Origin: Cohnella herbarum
Lineage (GTDB): Bacteria; Bacillota; Bacilli; Paenibacillales; Paenibacillaceae
Assembly (NCBI RefSeq): GCF_012849095.1
Contig: NZ_CP051680.1
Location: forward strand, 3,436,501 to 3,500,500
Direction of reading: 5' to 3'
Length of the DNA stretch: 64,000 bases
The notes below the pieces were generated by a model, which saw only the letters and a list, made by a program, of their open reading frames with translations, was not told where the DNA came from and ran no database searches. A program made the position numbers and the translations under genes. Positions 24,532 to 34,510 of this stretch are shown here, in pieces; the first letter of the stretch is position 1, and every line of letters starts with the position of its first letter.

Positions 24532-25815
24532 CTATAACGGCAACGTGATATAAACATGAGTGCCGGTCGATAGCTTGCTATCGATCCGGATTTTGCCGCC
24601 GTGGCGTTCCACGATCCATTGAGCGATCGCAAGTCCAAGCCCGGAGCCGCCTTCTTGCCGGGTTCGGGCTTTGTCGCCGCGATAAAATCTATCAAAAACA
24701 TGCGGCAAGTTTTCTGGCGAGATGCCGATTCCGGTATCCTCGACCTCGAGTTGCACGAAGTGAGCGAACTTGCGGCAGACGACGCGGACGACCCCGCCTT
24801 CCGGCGTGTATTTGATCGCATTGTCGAGTACCGTGACGAGCAATTGATGAAGTCGTTCTTCATCCGCGTTCATCGGAATATTGGCGTCGATCTCCGCGTT
24901 CAAGATAATCTCTTTGACTTCCGCCAGCATCTGCATCTTGCTCACGCATTCCTGAACGATTTTATCGAATTGGATAGGCCTTCGTTCCAGATCCAATTGA
25001 TTGGAATCCGACCGAGCCAACGTCAACAACCCTCCGACGAGTTTGCTCATTCGCCGGGCTTCCTGCAAAACGGTAGAAACATGTTTGCTGTCTTGTTCGA
25101 TCGTGCGGTCGGGATGGCGCAGCATGAGCTCAGCGTGAGCCTGGATGACCGAAAGCGGAGTTCGCAGCTCGTGGGAAGCATCCGAGACGAACTGCTGCTG
25201 CTTCTCCAGAGATCGACGGATGGGAATGAGCGCCCGATTCGCCAAATAAAACCCGGCAATGACCGCTATCATAAGCCCCACGATCCCGCCGACCAGCAGA
25301 ATCAACCGCAATCGGTTAAGCATTCCGATCTCCGCGGAGACGTTGCTAAGCAATTGCTGCGTTATGATCGGATAGGTATTCCCGTCCGTGCTGCTCGCTA
25401 CCGAGACGTTCAGGTTACCGGAATTCAACACCCGGAAATACTGATCGCCCGCCTTCACGGTATAAGGAGTGTCGAACTTGCTTGGTCGTAAGTCGTTCAA
25501 TTGCTCTTCATTAAAAGTACCGTTGCCCGGCATCGGTACGGAACGTCCATCAGCCGTCCAGAACATCTGAATGATCGGCCTATCCATCTGGCCCATTCGG
25601 AACATGACGGTTTTCTGCGGTTTGGTGCCATCTACGGCGATCGCCGGCGAGATAGCTAACGTCGCGCTGGTGCTAACGTTCGTAATAGATTGATCGACTT
25701 GCGCGAACAACATCTTTTTCATAAGAAAAAATACGGAAAAATTCAATGCGATCAAGATAACGGAGAGCACGACCGCGTTGCGAATGGTTAGTTGGGTACG
25801 AATACGGTTAAACAT
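24532..25815 (-). CDS. membrane sensor histidine kinase
   Basis: 427 residues: TM1 13-32, extracytoplasmic domain about 135 residues, TM2 169-191, short linker, HisKA with DASHELRTPL (phospho-acceptor His215), HATPase with N box DNAIKY, G1 DTGIGI, F box and G2 GSGLGL. The external domain matches no family I know. It pairs with the response regulator directly upstream (stop and start share the A of TGATG). The adjacent transporter operon is a plausible target. It is not a BceS-type kinase, which lacks a sizeable external domain. Confidence 0.93.
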   Translation of the reverse strand: MFNRIRTQLTIRNAVVLSVILIALNFSVFFLMKKMLFAQVDQSITNVSTSATLAISPAIAVDGTKPQKTVMFRMGQMDRPIIQMFWTADGRSVPMPGNGTFNEEQLNDLRPSKFDTPYTVKAGDQYFRVLNSGNLNVSVASSTDGNTYPIITQQLLSNVSAEIGMLNRLRLILLVGGIVGLMIAVIAGFYLANRALIPIRRSLEKQQQFVSDASHELRTPLSVIQAHAELMLRHPDRTIEQDSKHVSTVLQEARRMSKLVGGLLTLARSDSNQLDLERRPIQFDKIVQECVSKMQMLAEVKEIILNAEIDANIPMNADEERLHQLLVTVLDNAIKYTPEGGVVRVVCRKFAHFVQLEVEDTGIGISPENLPHVFDRFYRGDKARTRQEGGSGLGLAIAQWIVERHGGKIRIDSKLSTGTHVYITLPL

Positions 25816-26492
25816 CAGCTTTTCTCCTTTAACATGTACCCGACTCCGCGTACGGTATGGATATACCGATCATAACCGGAGGGTGCTAGTTTCTTTCGCA
25901 AGTAATGCACGTAGACGTCGACCACGCCCATTCCCGCTTCCGAATCGATCCCCCAAACCCGGTCAAGCAACTGTTCTTTCGTTAGAATCTGCTCTCTGTT
26001 AAGCAGCAAAAATTCCATGAGTTCATACTCTTTAAGCGTAAGCTTGAGAGGCTCCCCGTTCGCGAACCCCTCCATAAACTGGCACTTCACCGAAAGCTGT
26101 CCGTAATGCAGCTCCCCGTCCGGCGCGCCTAGAGACAACCTGCGCAGCAAAGCTCTTATACGCGCTAGTAGTTCAGGCGAAGCAAAAGGTTTGACCAAAT
26201 AATCGTCGGCTCCGTAATCCAACCCCGCTACCCGGTCTTCCACGCTGTCGCGTGCCGTTAGCAACAGAACCGGCATTCTGATCCCTTGCGACCTCAGCTC
26301 GGAGAGAACCGACAAACCGTTTATGCCTGGAAGCATGATGTCCAGTACGATCAGATCATGGACGCGCTGCTGCGCCAAATATAAACCATCCATTCCGTTA
26401 TCCGCTTCATCGACTTGGTACGACTCTTCTCTGAGCAACGTCGTTACCGCGTCCAGCAATGGTCGGTCGTCTTCCACCACGAGAATTCTCAT
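25815..26492 (-). CDS. OmpR/PhoB-family response regulator
   Basis: 225 residues. Receiver with EDD (7-9), phospho-acceptor Asp51 (LIVLDIMLPG), TARDS and KPF (Lys about 101); C-terminal winged helix with LTLKEYELMEFLLLN and VDVYVHYLRKKL. First gene of the two-component operon. Confidence 0.94.
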   Translation of the reverse strand: MRILVVEDDRPLLDAVTTLLREESYQVDEADNGMDGLYLAQQRVHDLIVLDIMLPGINGLSVLSELRSQGIRMPVLLLTARDSVEDRVAGLDYGADDYLVKPFASPELLARIRALLRRLSLGAPDGELHYGQLSVKCQFMEGFANGEPLKLTLKEYELMEFLLLNREQILTKEQLLDRVWGIDSEAGMGVVDVYVHYLRKKLAPSGYDRYIHTVRGVGYMLKEKS

Positions 26493-26731
26493 CGGTTTAC
26501 TCCTTCGACCCGGCCTTATTGACGAAAAGCCGGCAAACCTATTCTATAGGACAAACCTTAACGAATGCTTAGAAAAACCGGAGGAAAATGGAAAAGAGCC
26601 GTCCCCAGCAGGATTCCTTAATCCCAGGGGATGGACGATTAACGAAAGTTAACTCTCCCTGTCGATTTAGCGAATAAAAGGAGGTTATAATGAGGGAATA
26701 AGAGAAACCTGTCAGCATTAGCGGAGGTATT
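26493..26731. promoter_or_regulatory. divergent regulatory region
   Basis: Lies between the response-regulator start (left) and the MalT-like start (right). A TATAAT at 26686-26691 may be the -10 element of the rightward gene, but no good -35 sits at the right distance. The same bases form AAAGGAGG followed by ATG and a stop three codons later, which could be a mini-ORF leader. The true ribosome binding site of the rightward gene is GCGGAGG at 26721-26727. Confidence 0.35.
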
Positions 26732-29371
26732 ATGAATTCTTCTTCGGAACCGATCCTGCTCCCTACCAAAATAACCCTTCCCGCCCCCGGATCAAATCTA
26801 GTAGACCGGCAAAGACTCGTTCGGCTGATCGAACAAGGACAAGCTGGCCGACTTACTCTAGTCAGCGCTCCGGCCGGATTCGGCAAGACGACTCTGCTTG
26901 GCCAATGGGTTCGTCATAGCGGGCAATCCGCGGTATGGATCGCCCTGGACGAGATGGATAACGATCCCGTTCGCTTCTGGAGATACGTCGCCGAAGCGCT
27001 ATCCGTCGTTATCGATCCCGGGAAAGGCAAGAAGTCAGGAAAAACGTTCGAACAGCTTATCCGCACGATGCCTAGCCTATCGACGAATACGTTCCTTGAT
27101 GCGTTCATCCTTCAACTGATCGAGATAACGGCTTCCCATCCGGTCACGATTATTCTGGATGACTATCATGCGATTACCGAGACTCGAATTCACGATAGTC
27201 TCGCTTATCTCATCGAACATCTGCCGATAACGATTCATGTCCTGATCTCTAGCCGAAAAGAAGTCCCTTTCTCGACGGTGAAATGGAAGGTCCGAGATGA
27301 ACTTACAGTAATCGATGCGGCACAATTAAAATTCACGCTGGAAGAATCGGAAACGTTCTACCGCGACTATGCCGATCTCCCCCTTTCCGCTAGGCAGATC
27401 GAGAAGCTGCTCGACCAGACGGAAGGCTGGGTAACCGGACTTCAGCTCGTTTCGATTTCGCTGCGCGCAGACGCGGACTACGATCGTTTCATCGAGCAAT
27501 TCAAAGGATACAATCGCAACGTGTCGGACTATTTGTTCCATGAGGTCATCGCCAAATTGCCCGATGACGTCCACGACTTCCTTCTTCGCACCTCCGTGCT
27601 CGAACGACTGGACGCGAAAGCCTGCGATGCCGTCACGAACCGGTCCGGCGGTGCCCGGATGCTGGAACTGCTGAAATCTTGGAACTTATTCCTCGTTCCT
27701 CTGGACGACCACGATACTTGGTTTCGCTATCATCATCTGTTCTCCGAGTTTCTGCGCAACAGGCTTAAGAAGTATGAACCGGGGTTATGGAATTCGACTC
27801 ATTTGTCCGCAAGCAAAAGCTTAGCTTCTAGGGGATTGTTGGACGAAGCGATCGATCACGCCATCTCCGCCGAAGATTACGCGTTAACGGAAAGCCTGCT
27901 CACCCGTCATGTCGCGCCGATCTTGAAGCGAGGGGAGTTCCCTACTCTCTTGCGCTGGTTGAACAGCTTTCCTCCGGAATACGAGCTTTCTCCGGAAATG
28001 TCGCTGATTCGCGCCTTCCTCCTCGTCGTAACGGGGCAACCGGAGCGCGCGGGACAACTACTCGCAAGATTAGAAGCTCTCTATGCCGAGATGGAAGCCG
28101 GCGAGGCGCGCCAACAGTTGCAGAGCGGCCTGCTGTTCGTCAAATCGAATTTATTTTTCACCGGAGGAGACTTCGCCCAATGGTTTGCTTTTATAAGCGG
28201 TATATTGGACGATATCCTGCCTCACAACCCGTTCTTCTACAATTTCAATTACAACCTGACGGAACCGCTCGTTCGCAGAAACGCATTCGGGCTGAAAGGG
28301 GTTCTCTCGAACGATACGGAGACGATCGGACGCCTGTTCGCGGACGTGCTCGAGAAACACGGGTGGGGAGATTCGTTAATTAATCTCTACGTCGTGCAAT
28401 CATTGGCCGAGGGGTTCTATGAGTGGAATCGCTTAGAGGAAAGCCGGCAGTTGCTGCTTAAGGTCGAACGGGCGGCCCGGCTGAAGCTCGTACCCGGCTT
28501 ATACGTTCCGAACCGAATCACGCAAGCGAATCTTTACAGGATGAACGGACAATTCGATCTTGCCTTGGAAACGATGGACGAGGCGCTGCGATTCGTTGCC
28601 AAGTTGCCCGAAGCCCATTGGACTTCGTATTTGATTGCGTGGAAAATAGAGCTTTTCGTTCGGGAAGGTAATTTGAAGGAGGCAAAGAAAGAGGCGGCCA
28701 AACTGCGAATTAAAGCGATCGAGAAACCTTCTTTCCATCGGGAATTCGAGTTTATGGCGATCGCTCGTTTGTTAGGGGCGCAGCGCAAGGAGAAGGAAGC
28801 TCTCCGATTGCTGGAGTTGCTCAAGCCACAAGCCCAACGCGAAGGGAGCTTGATGTGCCAAGTCGAGATTGCCATTGGACAAGCGGTTTTGACGGATCAA
28901 TTGGGTCAACGGGCGAACGCGTTTCGTTTCCTTAGCGAGGCACTTGCCATCGGGGAGGCGAACGGTTATCTTCGCAGCTTCTTGGATAGGGGAACAACGA
29001 TGGAGAAACTGTTGCACAAGTATCGGGCTCATATCGAGAACGAGAACGAGGACAGATCGGCCTCCGAACCGGAAGCGGTCGTATCGATGCAATACGTAGA
29101 AAAGCTGCTCGATCTGTTTCCGAGAACCGAAATGCCTGAAGATGCGGCAGTTAACCAATCGGCTCTCATCGAACCGTTAACCCCCGCCGAGATCAATCTG
29201 CTAAGCCTGATCAGACAAGGAGCCTCCAATAAGCTGATCGGAGAGAAGCTCAACTTATCGGAAGGCTCGGTTAAAGTGTACACCTCCCGCATCTACGGCA
29301 AACTCGGCGTTTCTTCTCGGACGCAAGCCGTCTTAGCCGCTCAAAGGCTGGGACTCTTGTCCGAGGATTGA
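26732..29371 (+). CDS. MalT-like STAND ATPase, LuxR-family regulator
   Basis: 879 residues: P-loop NTPase with Walker A SAPAGFGKTTL (about 46-56) and sensor-like IILDDYHAI; winged/HTH middle; TPR-rich sensor region (about 420-770, ARL...AEMEAGEAR, RMNGQFDLALETMDEAL); LuxR helix-turn-helix LTPAEINLLSLIRQGASNK to VYTSRIYGKLGVSSRTQAV (about 815-868). ATP-dependent activator triggered by an inducer that binds the TPR part. GCGGAGG box precedes the ATG. It stands alone and probably regulates a separate operon, possibly a neighbour. Confidence 0.92.
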   Translation: MNSSSEPILLPTKITLPAPGSNLVDRQRLVRLIEQGQAGRLTLVSAPAGFGKTTLLGQWVRHSGQSAVWIALDEMDNDPVRFWRYVAEALSVVIDPGKGKKSGKTFEQLIRTMPSLSTNTFLDAFILQLIEITASHPVTIILDDYHAITETRIHDSLAYLIEHLPITIHVLISSRKEVPFSTVKWKVRDELTVIDAAQLKFTLEESETFYRDYADLPLSARQIEKLLDQTEGWVTGLQLVSISLRADADYDRFIEQFKGYNRNVSDYLFHEVIAKLPDDVHDFLLRTSVLERLDAKACDAVTNRSGGARMLELLKSWNLFLVPLDDHDTWFRYHHLFSEFLRNRLKKYEPGLWNSTHLSASKSLASRGLLDEAIDHAISAEDYALTESLLTRHVAPILKRGEFPTLLRWLNSFPPEYELSPEMSLIRAFLLVVTGQPERAGQLLARLEALYAEMEAGEARQQLQSGLLFVKSNLFFTGGDFAQWFAFISGILDDILPHNPFFYNFNYNLTEPLVRRNAFGLKGVLSNDTETIGRLFADVLEKHGWGDSLINLYVVQSLAEGFYEWNRLEESRQLLLKVERAARLKLVPGLYVPNRITQANLYRMNGQFDLALETMDEALRFVAKLPEAHWTSYLIAWKIELFVREGNLKEAKKEAAKLRIKAIEKPSFHREFEFMAIARLLGAQRKEKEALRLLELLKPQAQREGSLMCQVEIAIGQAVLTDQLGQRANAFRFLSEALAIGEANGYLRSFLDRGTTMEKLLHKYRAHIENENEDRSASEPEAVVSMQYVEKLLDLFPRTEMPEDAAVNQSALIEPLTPAEINLLSLIRQGASNKLIGEKLNLSEGSVKVYTSRIYGKLGVSSRTQAVLAAQRLGLLSED

Positions 29372-29396
29372 TCACAAAAGAACGCGCGTATGCTAC

Positions 29397-30035
29397 TTAC
29401 AGCACATAGAGCAAGATCGCGAAGAAATGCATGACCGAACCCGCCACGACGAACAGATGCCATACCGCGTGGTGGTAAGGGAACCCTCTCCATACGTAGA
29501 ACACGGAACCTACCGTATAGAGAAGCCCGCCGATGATGAGCAGACGAAGACCTTCGGGAACGAGGAGCGCGTTCAAGGGCTTCCACGCGAAAACGATCAG
29601 CCAGCCCATTAATACGTAGAACAACGTGGACAGCACCAAATATTTTTTCGTGAAAAACGCCTTGAACACGACTCCCCCGATGGCCAACCCCCACACGATT
29701 CCGAACAAAGTCCAGCCAAGCGGACTGCGCAAGGTCACGAGCAAGAGCGGCGTGTAGGTGCCGGCAATGAATAAATAAATGCACGAATGATCGAACGTCT
29801 CGAACAAATCCTTCACTTTGCCTTCCGGAAAAGAATGCACGAGCGTCGAAGCCGTATAGAGCAACAGCATCGTAACCCCATAGATCGTGAAGCTTACGAC
29901 ATGCCATGCCGTCCCTTCCAAACTCGCGAATACGATCAGCAGCACGAGTCCGGCAATGCTAAGCAAAGTCCCGATTCCGTGCGTGATCGCGTTGGCGATC
30001 TCTTCCCTCTTCGTGTAGACGTGAGTGTCCGCCAT
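29397..30035 (-). CDS. PAQR/hemolysin III family membrane protein
   Basis: 212 residues, seven predicted transmembrane helices. Family motifs with metal ligands: ITHGIGT (about 17-23), STLVHSF (64-70), FDHSCIYLFIAGTYTP (86-101) and YHHAVWHLFVVAG (about 188-200). Orthologues such as Bacillus YplQ/HlyIII are zinc-dependent membrane hydrolases of unclear substrate. It converges with the MalT-like gene with only 25 bases between. Confidence 0.92.
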   Translation of the reverse strand: MADTHVYTKREEIANAITHGIGTLLSIAGLVLLIVFASLEGTAWHVVSFTIYGVTMLLLYTASTLVHSFPEGKVKDLFETFDHSCIYLFIAGTYTPLLLVTLRSPLGWTLFGIVWGLAIGGVVFKAFFTKKYLVLSTLFYVLMGWLIVFAWKPLNALLVPEGLRLLIIGGLLYTVGSVFYVWRGFPYHHAVWHLFVVAGSVMHFFAILLYVL

Positions 30036-30052
30036 ATTCGATTCCGCCTTCC

Positions 30053-31621
30053 TTATCCGTAAACTCGCCAGTTGTTATTCGTCCGGGCATGAACGGTGCC
30101 CGCCTTCGTTAAGTATTCGGCAATAATCTCCGTCATGTCAACCGTCACTTCCCGAACGATCGGCTTGCCCCGGAACATTCGGTAATTACCGCCCCCCGAA
30201 GCCCGGTAATGATTCATCACGACGTCGTATTGACCGTCAAGATCAATCGGTCGATCCCGATATGTCAACTCTTCCACGCGACTCCCTTCCGGACGTGAAA
30301 CGTTAATCGCATAACCGATACCTTCCCACATGTCGTAATTATAATGCTGAGGTTTGGGATGAAGGTAACTTGGATTGACTTCGATGGCTCCATCGTTCGC
30401 GATATGGAAATAGGCGGATGTCCATTCCAAAGCTTCCCGGATATCCCTTCCGCTCAAGCGCAACACTTTAAGCGTATTCGGGAACGGATAATTCGCCGTC
30501 ACTTCCCTCATCGATACCTTCGGACCGAAACCCGGCGCCAAGTTGTCGAAAAGCGACGTGCACGAAATATCCACCCCCGCCGCCTCCATCTGAATTCGGT
30601 TAATAAGCTCCACCAACGGATGTTCTTTAAGACGGGCCGCCATGTGATCCGCGACTCTCATCTCGCCCCTCACCTCGCATAGCGGCTGATCGAGCCAGCT
30701 CTGCGTATGTTTCTCGCATTGTTGTATCTTGGCAAGAAGGGTCTCATCCGCTTGGGCTTCGCTAGCTTCGATTAAATCGGCGCCGCTTTCCTCCACGAAC
30801 CATGTGCCATCGCTTCGGCTTTGCAATCGCAGATCGATCCGCGCGAGGCAACTCCCTTGATAACCCGGTTGTACGATGAGCGTCCGTCCGATTCGCGCTC
30901 CCGCGATTCTACGGTGTTGATGACCGGTAATCAGAACGTCGATCCCATCGACTTCGCGACACAATTGCCAACCTTCGTTCTCGCCCGTCTGCTCCTCGGT
31001 CTCTTCCCCTGTGTTCCAGTCCCGCTCGAAACCTCCATGATAAGAGACGATAACGACATCCGCGCCCTCGGTATTTTTCATAACGGGGATCCATCGCTTA
31101 GCCGCGCTCGTCGCCGATTCGAACGATAACCCTTCAATATTAACCGGTTGCTCCCAATTCGGGATATATGACGTCGTTAAACCTAAGAGGCCGACCTTAG
31201 CCCCTCCCGGAAAAGCAAATATCCGATAGGGCTTGCCGAAATAAGGCTCATCCGTCCCCTCCTTGAGCAAGTTCGCTGAAAGCCAGGGGTACTCGGATTG
31301 TCGCTTAGCCCTGCCAACAAAGTTTAATCCGTAATTGAATTCGTGATTTCCGGGAATGAAAGCATCCAGATGTAGTTCGTTCATAATGTTCACGATCGGA
31401 TGAGGAGCGAGGGTATCCAAACATGCGTGATAGTAAGCAAAAGGCGTCCCCTGCAACAAATCCCCGTTATCGATGAATAGCGTATTCTCTTGTTCCCGGC
31501 GCATTTGCTTAATGATCGTGGCGAGTTTCAATAACCCGTAATCCGTCGCGGCGTTATCCACGTAACGAATCGGAACGACGTGACCGTGAATATCGCTTGT
31601 CGCAAGAACCGTTAATCGCAT
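30053..31621 (-). CDS. 5'-nucleotidase/2',3'-cyclic phosphodiesterase-like protein
   Basis: 522 residues from the ATG at 31621; an AAGGAG box 9 bases upstream prefers it to the in-frame ATGs at 31639 and 31651. Metallophosphoesterase domain: TSDIHGH, FIDNGDLLQG, FIPGNHEFNYG, ITGHQHRR; then the 5-nucleotidase C-terminal domain (NGDYEVVMNHYRASGG-type, YDVVMNHYRASGGGNY). There is no signal peptide, in contrast to the secreted YfkN/UshA group, so it acts in the cytosol. It precedes the phosphonate importer genes in opposite orientation, which fits phosphate salvage. Confidence 0.9.
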   Translation of the reverse strand: MRLTVLATSDIHGHVVPIRYVDNAATDYGLLKLATIIKQMRREQENTLFIDNGDLLQGTPFAYYHACLDTLAPHPIVNIMNELHLDAFIPGNHEFNYGLNFVGRAKRQSEYPWLSANLLKEGTDEPYFGKPYRIFAFPGGAKVGLLGLTTSYIPNWEQPVNIEGLSFESATSAAKRWIPVMKNTEGADVVIVSYHGGFERDWNTGEETEEQTGENEGWQLCREVDGIDVLITGHQHRRIAGARIGRTLIVQPGYQGSCLARIDLRLQSRSDGTWFVEESGADLIEASEAQADETLLAKIQQCEKHTQSWLDQPLCEVRGEMRVADHMAARLKEHPLVELINRIQMEAAGVDISCTSLFDNLAPGFGPKVSMREVTANYPFPNTLKVLRLSGRDIREALEWTSAYFHIANDGAIEVNPSYLHPKPQHYNYDMWEGIGYAINVSRPEGSRVEELTYRDRPIDLDGQYDVVMNHYRASGGGNYRMFRGKPIVREVTVDMTEIIAEYLTKAGTVHARTNNNWRVYG

Positions 31622-31651
31622 CGTCGTTAGCTCCTTCATCCTTAGTTCCAA

Positions 31652-31796
31652 CTCCGTATCCTATCGATTTGTAAATAAAATTTTACGTTCGTAAATCCAA
31701 ATTTAATAATTAACTTCAATTAGCAAAATAGTTCGATGGTAGATTAGGGCATGTACTACCCATTCTTGCCAAAAGATAGAGGAGGAGACAGAAAAC
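31652..31796. promoter_or_regulatory. AT-rich divergent promoter region of the nucleotidase and phnD genes
   Basis: Holds a small palindrome TTTACG-TT-CGTAAA (31682-31695) and a GTAAAT repeat (31671, 31691). Both neighbouring genes could be controlled here. A PhoP-type box is possible but I could not fit the standard 11-base repeat spacing. Confidence 0.3.
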
Positions 31797-32813
31797 ATGC
31801 TTAACCGTTTACCGAAATTGCGTATCATGCTCATCGTTTCAATCGTAATGCTCATTATCGCGGGGTGCGGCAACAAGAACGACAACTCCGGAGCGAGCGT
31901 GGAGGCTTCCTCTCCAAGCGTATCCGAGAGCCCAAGCCAAGAAGCAAGCCCAAGTCCGGAAGGAAGCCCTGAACCAAGCCCGGAAGAAAACGGTTATGTT
32001 CCTTCGGAATTAACCGTGCAGTTCGTACCTTCCCAGAACGCGGAAACGCTTGAAGCCAAAGCCAAACCGCTTGAGAAGCTGCTTACCGACGCGCTTGGCA
32101 TTCCCGTTAAAGTTAGCGTATCGACCGATTACAACACGATTATCGAAGCGATGCAATCCAAGAAGGTCGATGTCGGTTTCTTGCCTCCTAACACTTACGT
32201 GCAAGCTAAGGAAATGGGTGCAGCCGAAGTCATCCTTCAAGCGCAACGTTTCGGCGTTAACGATGCCGACGGACAACCGACGACGGAACTGGCGGACAGT
32301 TACAAATCGATGATTATCGTCAAAGCCGATTCCGACATCAAGACGTTGGCGGATCTCAAGGGCAAGAAGATCGCTTGGCAGAGCGCAACGTCGTCCGCCG
32401 GGTTCGTATACCCTGCCGTAGAGTTGAAGAAAGCCGGCATCGATCCGAACACCGATGTTACGGGCATTGAACTGAAAGGCCATGACAAAGGCGTATTGGC
32501 GGTTCTGAACGGCGATGCGGACGCGGCTGCCATCTTCCAAGACGCCCGTAACATCGTGCTTAAAGACGTTCCGGACATTTTCGAGAAAACGAGAGTCCTT
32601 CACTTCACGACTCCGATTCCTAACGATACGATTTCCGTTCGCTCGGATATGAGCAAAGAATGGATTACGAAAATCCAAGACGCGTTCATTAGCCTCGGAA
32701 CGAATGAAGAAAGTCGCAAAATCATTTTCGAAATCTACTCCCACCAAGGTTACGCCAAGAGCACGGACAGCAACTTCGATTCCGTTCGTGAGTACGCAAA
32801 AGCATTGCAATAA
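31797..32813 (+). CDS. phnD: phosphonate/phosphite-type substrate-binding lipoprotein
   Basis: 338 residues with lipobox IIAGCG (Cys23), a long Ser/Pro/Glu linker (about 32-65, SPSPEGSPEPSPEE) and a PhnD-type binding fold (LTVQFVPSQNAETLEAKAKPLEKLL; VDVGFLPPNTYV; KIAWQSATSSAGFVYP). It hands phosphonate or related oxyanion to the PhnC-PhnE-PhnE complex encoded on the other strand. GGAGGAG precedes the ATG. Residues of the anion site (Ser/Thr-Ser-Ala-Gly) are present. Confidence 0.9.
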   Translation: MLNRLPKLRIMLIVSIVMLIIAGCGNKNDNSGASVEASSPSVSESPSQEASPSPEGSPEPSPEENGYVPSELTVQFVPSQNAETLEAKAKPLEKLLTDALGIPVKVSVSTDYNTIIEAMQSKKVDVGFLPPNTYVQAKEMGAAEVILQAQRFGVNDADGQPTTELADSYKSMIIVKADSDIKTLADLKGKKIAWQSATSSAGFVYPAVELKKAGIDPNTDVTGIELKGHDKGVLAVLNGDADAAAIFQDARNIVLKDVPDIFEKTRVLHFTTPIPNDTISVRSDMSKEWITKIQDAFISLGTNEESRKIIFEIYSHQGYAKSTDSNFDSVREYAKALQ

Positions 32814-32827
32814 GCGACGGTAAAATA

Positions 32828-32877
32828 ACCCGGACGTTCGGAAGCCCTACAGCGGGCTTCGGACCGTCCGGGTTTTC
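32828..32877. terminator. bidirectional terminator between phnD and phnE
   Basis: ACCCGGACG-TTCGGAAGCCC, loop TACAGC, then GGGCTTCGGACCGTCCGGGT and TTTTCTT. It serves phnD from the left; read leftwards, GGGTTATTTTA gives a weaker stop for phnE. Confidence 0.85.
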
Positions 32878-32888
32878 TTGTGTCGCGA

Positions 32889-33725
32889 TTAGGATTTTCC
32901 TTGCACCAATCTGCGTCGTAGCTTGCCCGATATCCAATCGATTACGGTCACCAATACGATGATGCCAAGCAGGATCACGCCGACCCTGCTCCATGTTCGC
33001 CCTTCTAGCGCGAAGAGCAGCGGCGTTCCGATTCCCCCAGCTCCGACCATGCCGAGAATGGCAGCCGAGCGTACGTTGATCTCCAACCGGAACAAGGCGA
33101 ACGAGAGATACGAAGGAATCGCCTGCGGCACGATGGCATACCAGATCGTCTGCAGCCTATTGGCTCCGCAAGCCTTAAGCGCTTCGGACGGACCCATGTC
33201 CAAATCCTCGATCGCCTCCGAGTTCAGCTTGCCCAGCATCCCGATCGAGTTGATCCCGATCGTCATCACTCCCGCGAAAGCGCCGGGACCGACAGCCTTA
33301 ATGAAGATGATCGCCATAATAATGTCGGGAAACGTGCGAATAAGGCTTAAAGTAAACGTTGAAGCTCCGGAGAACAATCTTGTCTTGATCAAGTTACGCG
33401 AAGCCCAGATGGCGAACGGGATGGTGAGAAATACGGAAATGGTCGTACCCAGCAAAGCAATCGCCAGCGTCTCCGCTAAACCTCGCAGCAAATCTTCCCC
33501 TTCCGCCAAATAGACGTAATCCCAGTCGGGATGGAACAATCCGTTGAAAACCGCTTTCGTAATTTGCCATGCCGTTTCTTTGATTCCCGTGAACGGAATG
33601 CCGGAGAAAGCCCAGGCATAGATCGCTATGATTACGGCAAACACTAACCATGTTTTCACGCGGGCATAATACGGTTTGGGAGGGCTCGGCATATTCGGCA
33701 TACGCGGAATCGTCTTGTCGTTCAT
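32889..33725 (-). CDS. phnE: phosphonate ABC permease, second PhnE
   Basis: 278 residues, six membrane helices of the PhnE type with the EAA loop LKACGANRLQTIWYAIVPQAIPSYLS. It starts by an ATGA overlap with the upstream permease gene, so the two are translated together and likely form a heterodimer channel. Last gene of the leftward operon. Confidence 0.9.
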   Translation of the reverse strand: MNDKTIPRMPNMPSPPKPYYARVKTWLVFAVIIAIYAWAFSGIPFTGIKETAWQITKAVFNGLFHPDWDYVYLAEGEDLLRGLAETLAIALLGTTISVFLTIPFAIWASRNLIKTRLFSGASTFTLSLIRTFPDIIMAIIFIKAVGPGAFAGVMTIGINSIGMLGKLNSEAIEDLDMGPSEALKACGANRLQTIWYAIVPQAIPSYLSFALFRLEINVRSAAILGMVGAGGIGTPLLFALEGRTWSRVGVILLGIIVLVTVIDWISGKLRRRLVQGKS

Positions 33726-34510
33726 ATGAGTTTCCCCCTGATTCTAGAGCTGACGGCGTCGATTGCGAGAACGAGAACGAGCGTAAACAGGATAATGACG
33801 ATCGTCTGATCATAGCGGAACATTCCCAATGTCCGATTCAGGTAAATTCCGATCCCGCCAGCGCCGACGATGCCGAGAATGGCCGCGGCTCTAATATTAA
33901 TCTCGAACATGTACATGACGAATCCGATGAACTGAGCCAGCACCTGCGGGAGAACGCCGTAATGAATCCATTGCAGCTTGTTCGCTCCAACGGCCGTCAT
34001 CGCCTCCATCGGTCCGTTATCTATCGTTTCGATCGCTTCATAAGCCCATTTGGATAAAATTCCGAAGGAAAAAAAGCTAAGCGCAAGCATTCCCGCAAGC
34101 GGTCCGTAACCGAATACCGTAGCGAAGAGAGCGGCAAACAACAGGTCGGGAATCGTCCGCGACAAGTTCAAAACAAATCTGGCCGGAGTGCGCAGAGCCC
34201 AGCCTTTCGTCACGTTGCTGGCCGCTAAGAAGGAGATCGGCAAGGCGAAGATCGCGCCGAAGGTCGTGCCTAGGATCGCCATCTGCACCGTCTCGATCAT
34301 CGGTTTGATCACGACTCTTAAATACTTCCAATCCGGAGGGAACATTTTGGCTATAAATTTCCCCATCTCCGGAATGCCGCCGATAAGTTCGCTTATCGAC
34401 GCTTCCGTCTCCCTAGCGCTCAGCCAGAGCAAAGCGAGCAATAATAGTACGGTCATCCAGAGCTTAAGGCTCGGGGACGGTTTAACCGGATAACTCTCGG
34501 GCGGCTTCAA
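33722..34510 (-). CDS. phnE: phosphonate ABC permease, first PhnE
   Basis: About 262 residues. A TTG at 34510 with GGGGG about 8 bases upstream gives a cytosolic leader of [15 protein letters not shown] before the first helix; the frame is open upstream but lies inside the ATPase gene, where the sequence looks antisense-like. EAA loop [26 protein letters not shown]. Six helices. It overlaps the ATPase gene by 29 bases. Start is uncertain, function is not. Confidence 0.85.
   Translation of the reverse strand: MKPPESYPVKPSPSLKLWMTVLLLLALLWLSARETEASISELIGGIPEMGKFIAKMFPPDWKYLRVVIKPMIETVQMAILGTTFGAIFALPISFLAASNVTKGWALRTPARFVLNLSRTIPDLLFAALFATVFGYGPLAGMLALSFFSFGILSKWAYEAIETIDNGPMEAMTAVGANKLQWIHYGVLPQVLAQFIGFVMYMFEINIRAAAILGIVGAGGIGIYLNRTLGMFRYDQTIVIILFTLVLVLAIDAVSSRIRGKLI

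Noticed and set aside
24601..25491. 296-codon plus-strand frame
   Set aside because: Antisense shadow of the histidine kinase gene.
26690..26701. Mini-ORF (ATG and two codons) with strong ribosome binding site before the MalT-like gene
   Set aside because: The same bases contain TATAAT and could as well be a -10 box; without transcript data it cannot be decided.
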